Made by a program: the position numbers and the translations under genes | Shown here: positions 10,836 through 21,514 of the stretch, one piece after another | Position numbering within the stretch: the stretch's first letter is position 1 | Layout: every line of letters starts with the position of its first letter | The notes under the pieces: model-generated | Databases searched by the model: none | Told to the model about the DNA's origin: nothing | The model's input: only the letters and a program-made list of their open reading frames with translations | Assembly (NCBI GenBank): GCA_963573385.1 | Contig: CAUYLG010070563.1 | Coordinates: 1 to 64,000 of the forward strand | Length of the DNA stretch: 64,000 nucleotides | Reading direction: 5' to 3' | Origin: Cacajao melanocephalus | Lineage: Eukaryota; Chordata; Mammalia; Primates; Pitheciidae

Positions 10836-12640
10836 AGACATATATTAAATCTGCCTCCAGGAATTCCCAGCCATACACTGGGGTGCGCCCTCCTCCTATC
10901 AAACTTCCTGAGTTCCCCTGCTCATAACTTGGGCTGCAGAAGAAATTCTGTTTGTCCATCGTGTTGTGCTTGGTGAGCCATGTCTGCTGTCATTAAGCCT
11001 GGACTTTATCCTCCCTGTAGCCAAGAGGAATGCTGACTTCAGGAGACAAACTTAGCTTAGGGAGAAGAAGGCACCCAGGGAAGGGATGACCAGAACCACT
11101 TCTTAGTATTTCCAGCATCCAATTCATTTTGAACTTGGTTTACCCATGCATAGAGTGGACACATCATTTATTTGCTGGCTGTTCAGACTGAATATCCTTC
11201 CTGTTTGAGGAGTTCCCCACTTTATGACTCCTGGAGGAGGCAGAGACCACCCTTGCTCTACAGAAACTGAATGGCAGGTTCTTGTGTTCCAAGCTTCTCC
11301 TGTAAGCAGGGTGCTGACAGGTGACCAGGGCACTCCCAGTGTGCCCAGGCTAAACTTCGAATGGGAATAGAAGATGTAAGAAGTTGAAGGGGCCATGGTA
11401 TTCTCCTCCCCCTGTCCTCTGTTTCTCTTCCTTGTGGCAGTTGGTGCAGGATCAAGTGCCTAAGTCAAAAAAAAGCAGTCGCATCACTAACTCAATGCCG
11501 TGTGATGGCAGCACTGTCCTCAGCAGTCAAGGTCTGTGGCTTGAGTTTGGGCCTCCCTCCGGCTTGCTTATGCATTCACACAACTCTCGGGCCTTGCCAA
11601 CAATTCTCACACTCAGTGAATAAACTCCTGTTCTGCTTTAATCATCCGAGATTGACTTCGGGGCTGGTGACCAAAAGCTTTTCTTGATAGAGTTGGGATT
11701 CTGGTTCGTACAGATAAGGGTTGCGTGTAACAAAAACTTTAGAAAAAAATGTCTTGTGTAGTAGACAAAGAGATGCTGTTCACCTCCCCCTTAAGGGAGG
11801 TTGCTCTGCCCAGCCACGCAAAGTGTGGTCAGTAGATGGCCACCGTCTGCCACCTCGATAAGGGCCTGCCTTAGCGGTAAAGAGCTGCTCTACCCAAGGT
11901 TATGCCATCCTGTATGCAGTGGCTGAGCAAGGAGGAAGCATGAAGTCCCCATCATTTTGCTCCGGCACCAGGCACGGTCATAGACAATACTCACTCTGGA
12001 GATTTCTCTGTGTTGGCCAAAGCTTTGTCTGGCCAGGAACACAGTTCAGTTCCTTCCTCTCTCCAATCCTGCTTCCTCTCCCTTTCACAAGCGGTTGTTA
12101 CCTGATAAATGTCTTGAATTCTAAACTCCGTCTCAGCATCTTATTTCAGATAACTCAATCTACAGTACCTTGCAATCTTGGGACAACCTCTAACCAATCA
12201 GGGTAGGCTAAGCTTTGCTGTGGAAATGAACAACTCCAAATCTCAGAGAGCGTTGGGTGGATCTCATTAGCAATCAAATGCTCTGGCCTGGAAATCATAA
12301 CTCATTGGCCAGAACTAGTCACAGGACCCAACTCACCCAGAAGGGGATCAAGTGTAATCCTACCAACCCTGGAAGGTGGAATGTGGAATTCGTTCACAAA
12401 TGATGCAAAGGACTATCACTCTCTTTATTTAGACAATCATGGAAGGAGATGTTTTGTGCCCAGATCCAAAGAAAATGGGGCAACCTGACATGATTTGGGT
12501 GTCTCTTATTTGTTAAAACGACATATAACGCCTTAAAAGTGCTTCTTTTTAAACTATAGTTTCAGAAACAGGAAAAATTATTTTCAAATGAAATCCAAGG
12601 CAATACTTACATGACTCCTGAAGCCCCACCTTTGATGTCC
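10836..12640. other. Unique sequence, possible old repeat near its right part
   Basis: No gene is recognised in 1.8 kb. Positions 12290-12370 (ctcattggccagaactagtc) resemble a phrase found in several old mammalian repeats. Open frames of 60-95 codons carry no motifs. Confidence 0.4.
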
Positions 12641-12644
12641 TAAG

Positions 12645-12880
12645 TTCTGACAAGCACAACATTGAAAGCCAGATTGTAAAAGCTGTCCATTCCTGGGTCT
12701 AAATCTTGGTTCTACCACCAATTAGGTGAGTAGCTTTGGGTATTGATTTTGGCCCTCTAAACCTGAGTCATCTCATCGGTTAAGTAGATAATAATATCTG
12801 CTTTCCAGAGTACTTTTGAAGATTAAGTTACATAATGTATTTGAAGTGCTAGATATCAGATAGTTTACCACATGTTGGTT
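12645..12880 (+). mobile_element. MIR SINE
   Basis: tcttggttctaccaccaatt, the weak tctcatcggttaagtagata block, gtacttttgaagattaagtt and gaagtgctagatatcagata follow the MIR sense order. Confidence 0.8.
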
Positions 12881-13474
12881 GATTCCACTGAGAATTTGTG
12901 AATGTTCGTTACTTCAGCAAAACCAAGCCTACCCTGATTGATGCAAGATGAGGAGATACTTGTTGGGCAAGGACTCATGTCCTCCTGGCCCCACCTGTAA
13001 CTCTTATCATGGCTACAGCAAACTGCAAGCCTGTGTTGTCTGTCACTCATTTCCTGCCCTGGGCTGGTCAAATGCAAGGCATGGGATTATTAAAGAAACA
13101 GCTTGTCACTCACACATGCAACCATCTGAAAGTGTGGGGGAAGTTAAGCCCCATGGTGCAACCCTTAACCAATGGATGATAGAAACTGATGATTACATGC
13201 TTCTCTCTTTTACCTCTTGAAGGGACAATTCCAGCAAGCATCCCATATGGGTTCATGGAAAGTCCCTATTGGTTGAGCATCAGTCAGCCGTAACAGGGTC
13301 ACCTCCATGATGCATCCTTGTCTCAGGATCTGATTTGGTGAGGAATCCCAGCAAAGACACCAACAGCCTTTTCTGTAACCCCAATGATTGCCCTGTTTCC
13401 AGATGAGTATTGTTACAATGCTTCTGGAGACCAGCTCTGAGTTTGCATCCTTTCTATCAGCAAATGTGAAAATT
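12881..13474. other. Unique sequence, no feature recognised
   Basis: Nothing recognised. Confidence 0.5.
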
Positions 13475-13590
13475 CACGCTCCACAAGGCAAGAGATCTCA
13501 TCCATTGAGTTTGCTGGCATAGCCACAGGGTTCAGAACAGGGCTTGGCATATAGGAGGCACTCAGTGACTGTGAAAGCAATGAACTCTTC
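13475..13590 (+). mobile_element. L2 3' end
   Basis: Sense L2 terminus: a diverged gggcagggac-type block, then agaacagggcttggcatata and ggaggcactcagtgact. Confidence 0.65.
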
Positions 13591-13604
13591 AATAGCTCTT
13601 CACT

Positions 13605-13840
13605 TCTGTTTATTTGCCAAAAAATGGTGATTATGATATTGACCTACCAAGGTTGGCATGAAAATTAAATCAAAGTCATGAGAAGTGGGCAAGCGAGTTA
13701 AATTTTCAGTTGTAATTCTCATCTGTGCTACGAAGTGATAACAGGGTCTGGCTCATACAGTTGTTATGAGAATCAGATAATGCAAGGCACATGAAGAGCA
13801 TGTAGCAAATGTTCAGTAAGTGCTGGCTCTTCCCTCTTTT
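13605..13840 (+). mobile_element. MIR SINE, right part
   Basis: aaatggtgattatgatattg, gttggcatgaaaattaaatc and, after a gap, ttgttatgagaatcagataa with aaatgttcagtaagtgctgg are MIR 3' blocks. There may be two overlapping MIR pieces here. Confidence 0.6.
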
Positions 13841-14950
13841 CTTCCTCTATCATCACCACCATCACCACTGCTGTGAGAGCCTAGGGCAATTCTTGGATAT
13901 TCAGCAGGCACAGGATAAACTACCAGTTGACTCTGAATCTTATCAACAAAGAAATGGCCTCTTCCATCTTTCCCTCAAGAAAAACTGGGACTAATTGTCC
14001 AGGTGTATCCTGCACAGTTTTCCATATGAACTGTCGACATGTGCCCCAGTGACCCCAATATCTGGCCAGGTTCCTCACAGCCAGGATTGAGGATTAGGCT
14101 GTCGGTCCTCACCAGTCCTGATAGGTTGATTTTAGGATGTAGGTGGGCTAGACAGAATTCTGTGGGTAATGAGATTCCCCCTCCCCAACATCTCCATAAG
14201 CAGAGATGGGGCCAGAAGGGAATTGGTCCTCCTGTGAGCAGTGAGTCCTAAATGCTGCCCAGCGGAGAACCTGATATAGCTGTGCTCAGCCCGGAAAATC
14301 TAGGCTTTGGGAGGCAGAAATTTACAACAAGATAATTTGAGAAGTGGGACATCACCAGGCAGGCTCCAAACCTTCCCTATGGGAGAGTTCAGCTAGCAAA
14401 CCATCTTGCTCAGAGCTTGTTCAGCAATCCCTTATTTATGGTAACATGCATTACAGGAAATTTTTATATAAGGCATTAAAGTGGAGGCAATTTAGGACAT
14501 TTGATCATCTTACTTTTCCAACTTCCTAACCCCCCTCATGCATCCTCACTCCCATCATCCCCCTTCTTCAATCTTTGAATTTCAGCTGAATGCGAAAGCT
14601 GATAATAGCTAAATTACATTGCAAACAGGTGCGGGCCTCTTCTGCCCTGGACAGCTGCCATGGTTATCTGATTCCTCAGCTGGGGGCATGTGGTTTGCCT
14701 GGCTTATGAGATTTGGGGTGAATGGTTGAGGGTACTTTTCTCCTCCACATCTCTCCACACCCAGCCCAGCTGGGCCCTTGGGACATGTACACAGCTATCT
14801 CACAAGCCAGGCAGAATTTCCTCTGCTTTCTTTGTTCTGTGCTCCAATATGGTATCCATTTCACCCATCCTCTTAGAGAGGCATTGGTTACCTGGGCAGC
14901 TGGGTACAATACTCATAACAGTAATAATAACACCACCAAACAACCACCAC
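13841..14950. other. Unique sequence, no feature recognised
   Basis: No repeat or gene is recognised. The overlapping open frames 14690-14989 and 14722-15069 (+) have no conserved motif. Confidence 0.45.
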
Positions 14951-15039
14951 AAAAACAGTCACTGCTACTATTTGTTGAGTGTTTGCTAAGGTTTTGCTCT
15001 ACTCATAGGCATCATCTCTGTAGGAATAGTTGTTGGGGC

Positions 15040-15190
15040 CATCCCAGAGCTTGGCAGTTAAAATTCTGACTCTACCACTGAGTAGCTGTGGGACCTTGGG
15101 CTTATGACTAAAGCACTTGGAGCCTCAGTTTCATTATCTGTAAAATGGGGATAATGACTCACAGCATTCTGGGTATTTAGAATGTTACCT
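15040..15190 (+). mobile_element. MIR SINE
   Basis: aaaattctgactctaccact, gagtagctgtgggaccttgg and cctcagtttcattatctgta with aaaatgggg are an unmistakable MIR core. Confidence 0.9.
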
Positions 15191-15261
15191 ATTGTTTATT
15201 ACTTTTATATTTATATAAAAGTAATCAATGTTACCTATTTATATTACTTTTATATTCTTAA
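15181..15261. repeat. Local AT-rich duplication with a perfect 13-bp palindrome
   Basis: aatgttacctatt starts a direct repeat at 15181 and again at 15227. Between them attacttttatat (15198-15210) and its exact complement (15213-15225) form a palindrome with a 2-base centre. Confidence 0.9.
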
Positions 15262-15274
15262 AAAACACGAAGGG

Positions 15275-15355
15275 ATCCTTTCACAATGATCCCCATTTTA
15301 CTGAGGAATAGAGAGATTGGGCCACTTGCCTGACGTCACAGGGCAGTGAGTGAAT
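15275..15355 (-). mobile_element. MIR SINE fragment
   Basis: gatccccattttactgagga, a diverged agagagattgggcc block and cttgcctgacgtcacagggc are the antisense MIR core. Confidence 0.7.
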
Positions 15356-15369
15356 TTTTATTTTCATTG

Positions 15370-15490
15370 GTTGGTTTCTTATATATCAAGGGTGTTTATT
15401 CACACATTCGATGAGTTTTTGACCATGAACTATGTGTTAGGTGCTGTGTTAGGGTTGGCAGGGAGTGCCCTAGGGGAAACAGACGTGGGC
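15370..15490 (-). mobile_element. L2 3' end, antisense
   Basis: ggtgtttattcacacattcg, aactatgtgttaggtgctgt and the later ggggaaacagacgtg follow the antisense L2 terminus with substitutions. Confidence 0.5.
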
Positions 15491-15544
15491 AGGTATGAGA
15501 TGCACATGAGAGAAGGAATTAGGAATCAGAGGTGTCTGCAAGAA

Positions 15545-16080
15545 TGTGGCTTCCAAGTCTGCAGAGAAATTCTTACCATGGCTTGCGAGACCCTCACTAC
15601 ATCATTCATTCAGCTCTCATCACTCTCCTCATCACTTGCAGCCACCGATGCCTCCTTTCCATAGCTAAGACAGAAGCAAGCTCCCACCTCCATGCCTTTG
15701 AATTTGCAGTTTCTTCTGTCTGCTGGAATTCCCTTCCCTCAGATAGTCTGTCCAGCGTTTCTCCCTCTCTTCCTCCCTTCTTCTGGATTCTTCTCAAATG
15801 TGATTTTATCAGAGACCTTCACTAACCACCATATGTAAAATAGCAATGCAATTCTACCCCCATTATTCTTAAGCCTGCTGCTGTGCCCTCCTCTCCTCCT
15901 TTTCGTAACACCATAGCACTCGACACATTTCTGTGTTTTGTTCTGTTTTCTGTCTCCCAGAACTAGAATGTAAGCCCTATGAGAACAAAGACTTCATCTC
16001 TTTTTTCCCTTGCCACATTCCAATGTCTATAGGATTGTCTGGCATGTAAAAGGTACTCAATAGATAATTATTGAATGAAG
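15545..16080 (+). mobile_element. L2 LINE, complete 3' end
   Basis: This is the clearest L2 3' end in the window. The order is tgcctttgaatttgcag, tgctggaattcccttccctc, tcttctcaaatgtgatttta, agaccttcactaaccacc, agaactagaatgtaagccct and the terminal aggtactcaatagataatta with ttgaatgaag. Confidence 0.9.
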
Positions 16081-16249
16081 AAACATAGGAAATGGATCTC
16101 TTAAAATTTAGATTTTAAAAGAGATAATCAAAGTTTCAGCTACAAAGAAAAATAAATAGGTTAACTGGTTGGATTAGGATAAGCCCTTCCCAGGCATTCT
16201 CTCTGCAGGAGAACAAAGAGGATTATCTCTTAAGTAGAAATGCTTGTGG

Positions 16250-16640
16250 CTACAAGTAGTGGCTTAAACCAAAAGAATATTTATTGATAACTAAAATAAG
16301 ATCAGCAACAAACAGTCCAAGGCTGGTTCACCAGCTTAGCAATAGCATTAAAATCTGAATCTCAGTTCTTACCCTATTGACTCTCATTTCTCATGTTTTT
16401 CCTGTTACAGTCTTGAGATGGCTACCACACCTCCAGACATTACACCACCATTTTCCAAACAGAAAACTTGAAGATGAAGCACAAAGTTTCCTTGAAAAGC
16501 TCTGCCTTCTTATCCTTCCCAAAAGGGGGTAACCCAGCCATCCCCGGTTGCAAGGGAGGCTATGACAGACAGTCTCTGGCACACCAGAATAGGCTAACAA
16601 TGATTTGCCTGGAATGAAGATGATTTATCCCTTGGGACCA
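16250..16640. repeat. Ancient interspersed repeat, family not named
   Basis: aagaatatttattgataact near the left, gagatggctaccacacctcc and gttgcaagggaggctatgac near the right resemble a common old repeat. I cannot name it. Confidence 0.4.
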
Positions 16641-16802
16641 GGATTACTGTTGCCCCAAACAAAATTGTCATTCTAATAACAAGGGCGATGGAGCAATAGA
16701 TATTCAACAGGCAAAGCAATGATTGCTATAGATGCATTTCCAAGAGTTTTGAAAGCATTCCATTTTCATCTCCTCTATACCAGACTCCTAAGGCATTTGT
16801 TT

Positions 16803-16882
16803 AAAAAAAAAAAAAAAAAAAAAAAGTCAACCTACCCCGTACCAGCCTTGTCTTTTTCCAAAAAAAAAAAAAAAAAAAAAAA
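16803..16882 (+). repeat. Two poly(A) tracts 35 bp apart
   Basis: Two A runs of about 22-23 bases at 16803-16825 and 16861-16882 enclose a short unique stretch. No recognisable element lies upstream of either. They could be tails of unidentified retrocopies or an expanded A-rich site. Confidence 0.8.
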
Positions 16883-17642
16883 CCAGAAAAAAACTGGCCA
16901 AAAGCAGAGGCTTGAAATTGAGACTAAATTACCTTTGTCCCCCATTATGGGGAAAGTGACTTCACTCAACTCCCACAAGAATCGGAGGGGAGTGAATTTT
17001 ACTACCAGGAAGCTCCAAGAATATTATGGCAAAATGCCTGTGAAGTATTGCATTTTGTGGTAAAGTTATTTTGATATCATCAATATAAAAAAAAACAGAA
17101 TCCTGCCAATTAATGTACTTATATGCATGTGTCAAAACGTCCCCCTTTCCCAAACCCTTCAGTAAAACTGAACCTCTAGGAAAATTTATTCTATTTAACA
17201 CAAGGGTTTAATTAAATGTCTCCTGTCATAACTCAAGGACTCCAGGGGTAAGAAAATTCACATTGAATATCAGAGACTTACTCTGTCTCTGCTAACCCCT
17301 CTGAAAAATAGGGATAATGGAGCATATGTTACTGGGTTTTTAGGGGATGGATTAAAAGGGCCAATAGGTATAAAGTGCCAAGTACAGGCTCTGGGGAACA
17401 AAAAGTAAAAGATGTCCTTAGTATTAGATAAATGATTGGGTGAGCACCTCCTGCAAGACACAGCGTCAACCTCCACTCATTTTCTGCCTCTTTTTATAAA
17501 GCTTAATGCTATGTTTAGCACAGAAGTCACATTTTGGTAATACATGATTAAATTTATTTTAAAAGTTTACCTGCTATGTGCTAGTCATCTAGAAATTTTA
17601 ACAAGGCAAAATCTCTGACCTTAAGGAACTCATGATCCCGGT
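16883..17642. other. Unique sequence, no feature recognised
   Basis: Nothing recognised apart from generally AT-rich composition. Confidence 0.5.
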
Positions 17643-17825
17643 CAATGTCTTCCAAAGTGTGGTCCCTGAACAAAGACCTTAACAGCACCTGGGATCTTGT
17701 TGGAATTGTAAAGTCTTGTTCCCATTCCAGAGCTATTCAATCAGAAATCTGTGGGGTGGAGCCCAGCCCTGTGTTTAATAAGTCCCCCATAGGGCTGTGA
17801 CTCAAGCTTCAGTTTGAGAACATTG
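17643..17825 (-). mobile_element. MER5A DNA transposon (hAT-Charlie)
   Basis: Antisense order: tccaaagtgtggtccctgaa, cacctgggatcttgttggaa, caatcagaaatctgtggggt, ggagcccagccctgtgttta and cttcagtttgagaacattg. Both ends are present; no 8-bp target duplication remains visible. Confidence 0.9.
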
Positions 17826-18827
17826 ACCTAGTGGGAGAGAGGTAAACTGAGAGACACTATGATTTATTGTGATAAGTGTTGTGGTGTAGGGAAATCCATG
17901 GGCCATGGGAACACAGAGAGGAACAGTTAACTCAACTTAGTTGGGACTTGAGCTGAATAATGAAGTATAATAACAAAAAAGACCCCTTTCCTGGAACCAG
18001 GAGGATGACTTAATGGTCTCCCAAGTGACTACTAACTTTAAGAGCATTGTGGAGATTGGTGGGAAAAATTAACATGAACATTTGGTCTATCGGATGTCAA
18101 GTCATTATTAGGATGTCTCATGGGGTGTTCCCTATTGGGGAGCAATAGACAAGTCCAGTTTAGAGGAGCAGTGCTTCAGTGCTATGTGGACCATCTGGCG
18201 CCGTGGGCTTTCCTGGGAGTTCCTCTAAAGTGTCTGAGTTTTATTTAAGTTGGGATGGACCATGGCTCTCTGAGAGTTCAACGTCTGGGGGCACCTGCTA
18301 GATGGTGTCTCAAGACTGAGTGAGTAGGTTGAAGATGTTAGTAAAGAACAGCTTTGCCTGTAGGGAGAAGGAGACAAAAATAAGAATTCAGGCCAGAGCA
18401 AGTGAAAAAAAAAAAGCTGATAGTTTTACATTGTGATTAGAACACTTTCAGTAGGAAAGTGGGCTGGTAAAGTATGGATTCTTATTTGCAGGGCTTAGAT
18501 ACAGTCTCAAGTGACCCTGGAGCAGCACAGCACTCTCTACTTTCCAGTGAACTACAAATCCAGGAGGGGAAATAAAATGCCACATCCCTAAGCAAACAAG
18601 AAATAAGACCTTGGTCAATTAAGCTATGATGCAACAGTCATTGTAAGACACCTCCTGATTTTAGAAATAAAAGGATATAAAAACGGGGCATGTATAAACA
18701 AACTACAGTAATTGGGCTCCCTGGAAACCAGATCTGGAAATTGTACCCCTTTGGGTACAGTTTCCCACCATCCATTGGGTGAGCATATAATTGAATTGTA
18801 GGCTTTCAGAGCTGTAGGAAGTTAAAG
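17826..18827. other. Unique sequence with a possible antisense L2 piece at its left
   Basis: 17860-17990 (gataagtgttgtggtgtagg and aacacagagaggaacagtta) resembles antisense L2 upstream of its 3' end. The rest, to the MER20 copy, has no recognised element. Confidence 0.4.
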
Positions 18828-19049
18828 CAGGCTCTCTCAACCTCAGCTCTATAGGCATTTTAGACCAGATAATTCTTGTGGTGGGAGCTGTCTTGTGGTC
18901 TGTAGGATGTTTAGCAGTGTCTCTGGCCTCTCCCCACTAGATGCCAGCAGTACAGCCCCCTCCCTGAAGTTGTAACAACCAAAAATATCTCCCCAAATTG
19001 ACAAGTGTCCCTTTAGGAGCAAAATTTACCCCCTGGTGAAAACCACCTG
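18828..19049 (-). mobile_element. MER20 DNA transposon (hAT-Charlie group)
   Basis: Second MER20 in the same orientation as the one at 4.5 kb: ctctcaacctcagctctata, gtaggatgtttagcagtgtc, ccactagatgccagcagtac and the end cctggtgaaaaccacctg. Confidence 0.9.
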
Positions 19050-19214
19050 ATTAGAAGCCTCCTAGATCACTTCTTTCTAAATTCCCAGCTCTTCCATTGG
19101 CGATTTTATAGATGGAGAAACTGAGGCCCCGACAATGGTGGTAAGTTACCCTGAATAACTTATATGGACCCAGTCAAACACCAAGGAGCTGCTACCATTG
19201 GAAGTTTTCTTTAT
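19050..19214. other. Short stretch with a MIR-like core
   Basis: ttatagatggagaaactgag and gccccgacaatgg look like a small antisense MIR core around 19105-19135. Confidence 0.4.
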
Positions 19215-19320
19215 ATAAATGCATTTATTTATTCATTCAGTCATTCATTCATGAAATATTTTTATAGAGTACTTACTGCACACTGGGTATCATACTAGGT
19301 ACTCGGGAAATGATGATGGC
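19215..19320 (-). mobile_element. L2 3' end, antisense
   Basis: A TCATT-repeat region (ttcattcagtcattcattca) is followed by tatagagtacttactgcaca and ggtactcgggaaatgatgat, the antisense L2 tail. Confidence 0.7.
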
Positions 19321-19329
19321 TTAGTTTGA

Positions 19330-19720
19330 ATTTCTCCAGAAGTAGACCCTGAGAAAAGGGTTTGAATATAAGTTGTTGTTTACGACCATACCACCCTGAA
19401 CACACCCGATCTCACCTGAATATAAGTTGTTTATATGGGAAATGACAGAAACGTGCATCAGGAAATGGGGAAGTGAAACCAGGAAGAAAAGGTAAATAAT
19501 CAAGGATATATTATCAGGCCAGCTACCACCATGAACAAATAGATCTTAACCCCACTGGGGAAATTCTGGGAACCAGTATAGAACACATATGTCAGGGTTA
19601 TCGTACCTAAAAGGTGAGGGAACTGGGTATTCATACACCAATTCCCCCCATCCATTGGGTGAGGGTATAAGCCTGCATACCCTACACTTCTAACCTTCCC
19701 TGTGGGCAAACACTTTGGTA
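19330..19720. repeat. Ancient interspersed repeat, family not named, target of the 5S fragment
   Basis: ctccagaagtagaccctgag, atcaggccagctaccaccat and ccactggggaaattctggg are phrases of an old mammalian repeat that I cannot name. It is split by the 5S-derived insertion at 19378-19417; removing it and one direct repeat restores continuity. Confidence 0.45.
19378..19417 (+). pseudogene. 5S rRNA retropseudogene, 5' 40 nt only, no poly(A) tail
   Basis: The 40 bases from gtttacgaccataccaccct to acccgatctcacct match the first 40 nt of human 5S rRNA with about four substitutions. The fragment starts at base 1 of the RNA and ends well before its 3' end. It is flanked by the exact 14-bp direct repeat gaatataagttgtt (19364-19377 and 19418-19431), which marks insertion by retrotransposition. 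There is no A-rich tail. It lacks the internal control region needed for RNA polymerase III, so it is not expressed from its own promoter. Confidence 0.9.
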
Positions 19721-19726
19721 CCAGAG

Positions 19727-20112
19727 TGTCTTGGTCCACTTTGTGTTGCTTAGAAGAGAATATCAAAAGCTGAATAATTTATACAAAAAATAAATTTATT
19801 TGGCTCATGGTTCTGGAGGATGGGAAGTCCAACATCAAGGTACTGGCATCTGACGAAGGCCTTCATGCTACATCATCCTGTGGTGAAACATGAAGAAGCA
19901 AATCAGGTTCAAAGTGAGAGAGAGAGAGAACCAGAATCACGTTTATAACAACCCAATCTTCTGATAATGAACCCACACTCGTGATAACAACATTAATCCA
20001 TCCATGAAGGTGGAACTTGCAAATAGTCTCTTAACGATCCTACCTCTGAACAACATCACAATGGCAATTAAATGTCAACATGGGTTTTGGAGGGGACATT
20101 GAAACCACAGCA
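19727..20112 (-). mobile_element. ERVL-MaLR solo LTR (MST/MLT1-like)
   Basis: Antisense LTR with TG at 19727 and CA at 20112. An exact 5-bp target duplication, cagag, lies at 19722-19726 and 20113-20117. Inside are ttctggaggatgggaagtcc, catccatgaaggtggaactt and atgggttttggaggggacat. The subfamily is uncertain. Confidence 0.85.
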
Positions 20113-20117
20113 CAGAG

Positions 20118-20361
20118 TGAACCCTAAGATACCTAAACCTAAACCTTAAAACGTGCCCCCTGCCAAAAAAAATTCAGGGTCTGGTTGTTGGAAGTAGGGT
20201 CAGCCTGACTGGGAGTGGCAGGGAATATAATTCCTTTTCTCATGAAGCTCCTCATGTGTGGGGAGGGAGAGACATCAATCACTCCATTAAGCATAAAGCC
20301 ATATAAATGACAAGTGCTATGAAGAGCAAGTGTATGGTACCATGTGTGTAACAACAAGCTG
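20118..20361 (-). mobile_element. L2 LINE, antisense, left piece
   Basis: atgacaagtgctatgaagag and the gaatataattccttttctca with tgaagctcctca block are antisense L2. The copy resumes after the MST LTR at 20773. Confidence 0.55.
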
Positions 20362-20772
20362 TGTTAGTCCATTTTTGCATCCCTATAAAAGATACCTGAG
20401 GCTGGGTAATTTATAAAGAAAATAGGTGTAATTGGCTTATGGTTCTGCAGGCTGTACAGGAGGCAGGGTGCCCACAGGTGTTCAGTTGCTGGTGAGGCTT
20501 CAGGGAGCTTTGACTCATGGTGGAAAGTGAAGCAGGAATAAGCATGTCACATGGTGAGGGGAAGCAAGAAGGGCGTCTCAAACTCCTAAACAACCAGATC
20601 TCATGTGAGGGGTTTTAAGTGAGTTCTTGTTCAGTGAGTTCACATGAGATCTGGTTGACCCATTCATTGTCCCCATGATCCAAACAGCTCCCACCAGGCA
20701 CCACCTCCAGCATGGGGAACCACATTTCAACATGAGATTTGGAGGGGATGAACATCCATCCAAACTATATCA
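20362..20772 (-). mobile_element. MST-type MaLR LTR inserted in L2
   Basis: Antisense LTR from tgttagtccatttttgcatc to the end ccaaactatatca, with gggtaatttataaagaaaat and ccatgatccaaacagctccc inside. It carries a perfect 18-bp inverted repeat (20591-20608 with 20640-20657). No clear 5-bp target duplication remains. Confidence 0.85.
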
Positions 20773-21130
20773 CAAGAGAACCTCAGTTACTCTGTGTCAC
20801 CATAGAAGGCTGCCCTGAGGAAGTAACACCTGAGCTGGAGTTAGCAAGCCAACCGGAGGAGGCAGAGACACAGCATGTGCAAAGGCTCTGTGGCAGGAGG
20901 GAGCACCGCACATTAGAGGAACTGAGCAGAAGCCAAATGAGGAGGGAGGAGGACACAGGCTGGAAAGCAAAAATGAGAGTGGCTCTAGTTCTGGAGGTAG
21001 CTGGAGAGGTCTGCAGAGGCCAAAGCTTGTAGGTTATGTTAGGCATCAAGAGCCATGGGGAGCTATGGAGGGTTTGGGGTAGGGAGCGGAGATGTTCAGA
21101 TCCACACTTTGAGATCAATGCTTTGGATAT
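20773..21130 (-). mobile_element. L2 LINE, antisense, right piece
   Basis: aaggctgccctgaggaagta, the cagcatgtgcaaaggctctg block, aatgagagtggctctag and the tatggagggtttggggta region follow L2 in antisense. It continues the piece left of the MST LTR. Confidence 0.7.
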
Positions 21131-21234
21131 TATAAACAATGGGTGGGCATGCGTGGCAATAGTAGAAGATTTAGAGAGACCTGCTCAGATGCTATTACCA
21201 CATCTCAGATGAGAGATGATAAAGGCAACCAGCC

Positions 21235-21450
21235 AGTATTAAGAGTATTTATTCGAAGCACTGTGCTAAAAGATTTATCCAGAATAAGTCATGTCATTCT
21301 CACAAACAAAATTACAACGTAGGTGTTCTTATTTCTATCCCTTTCAAGAAGAGAAAGTTGAGTCTCAAAGTCACCTAGGAAGCATCAGGGTCAAGAAACA
21401 CCTAGCCCCAAATCCTGAACCTTGAGCTCTGTGCTATGCTGACTCTCTAG
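21235..21450 (-). mobile_element. MIR SINE
   Basis: agtatttattcgaagcactg, gtcattctcacaaacaaaat and ctatgctgactctc at the right end fit antisense MIR. Confidence 0.75.
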
Positions 21451-21514
21451 CTAGGATTAGGAGGGTTGCAAAGGAGATGGAAGGTGAAAGAAATGCTTTG
21501 GGGATGAGTTTCAC

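Noticed and set aside
19378..19417. Functional 5S rRNA gene
   Set aside because: Only the first 40 of about 120 nt are present, and the internal promoter is missing.
20139..20160. Interstitial telomere-like repeat near cctaaacctaaacc
   Set aside because: Only two imperfect units are present, less than needed for a telomeric array.
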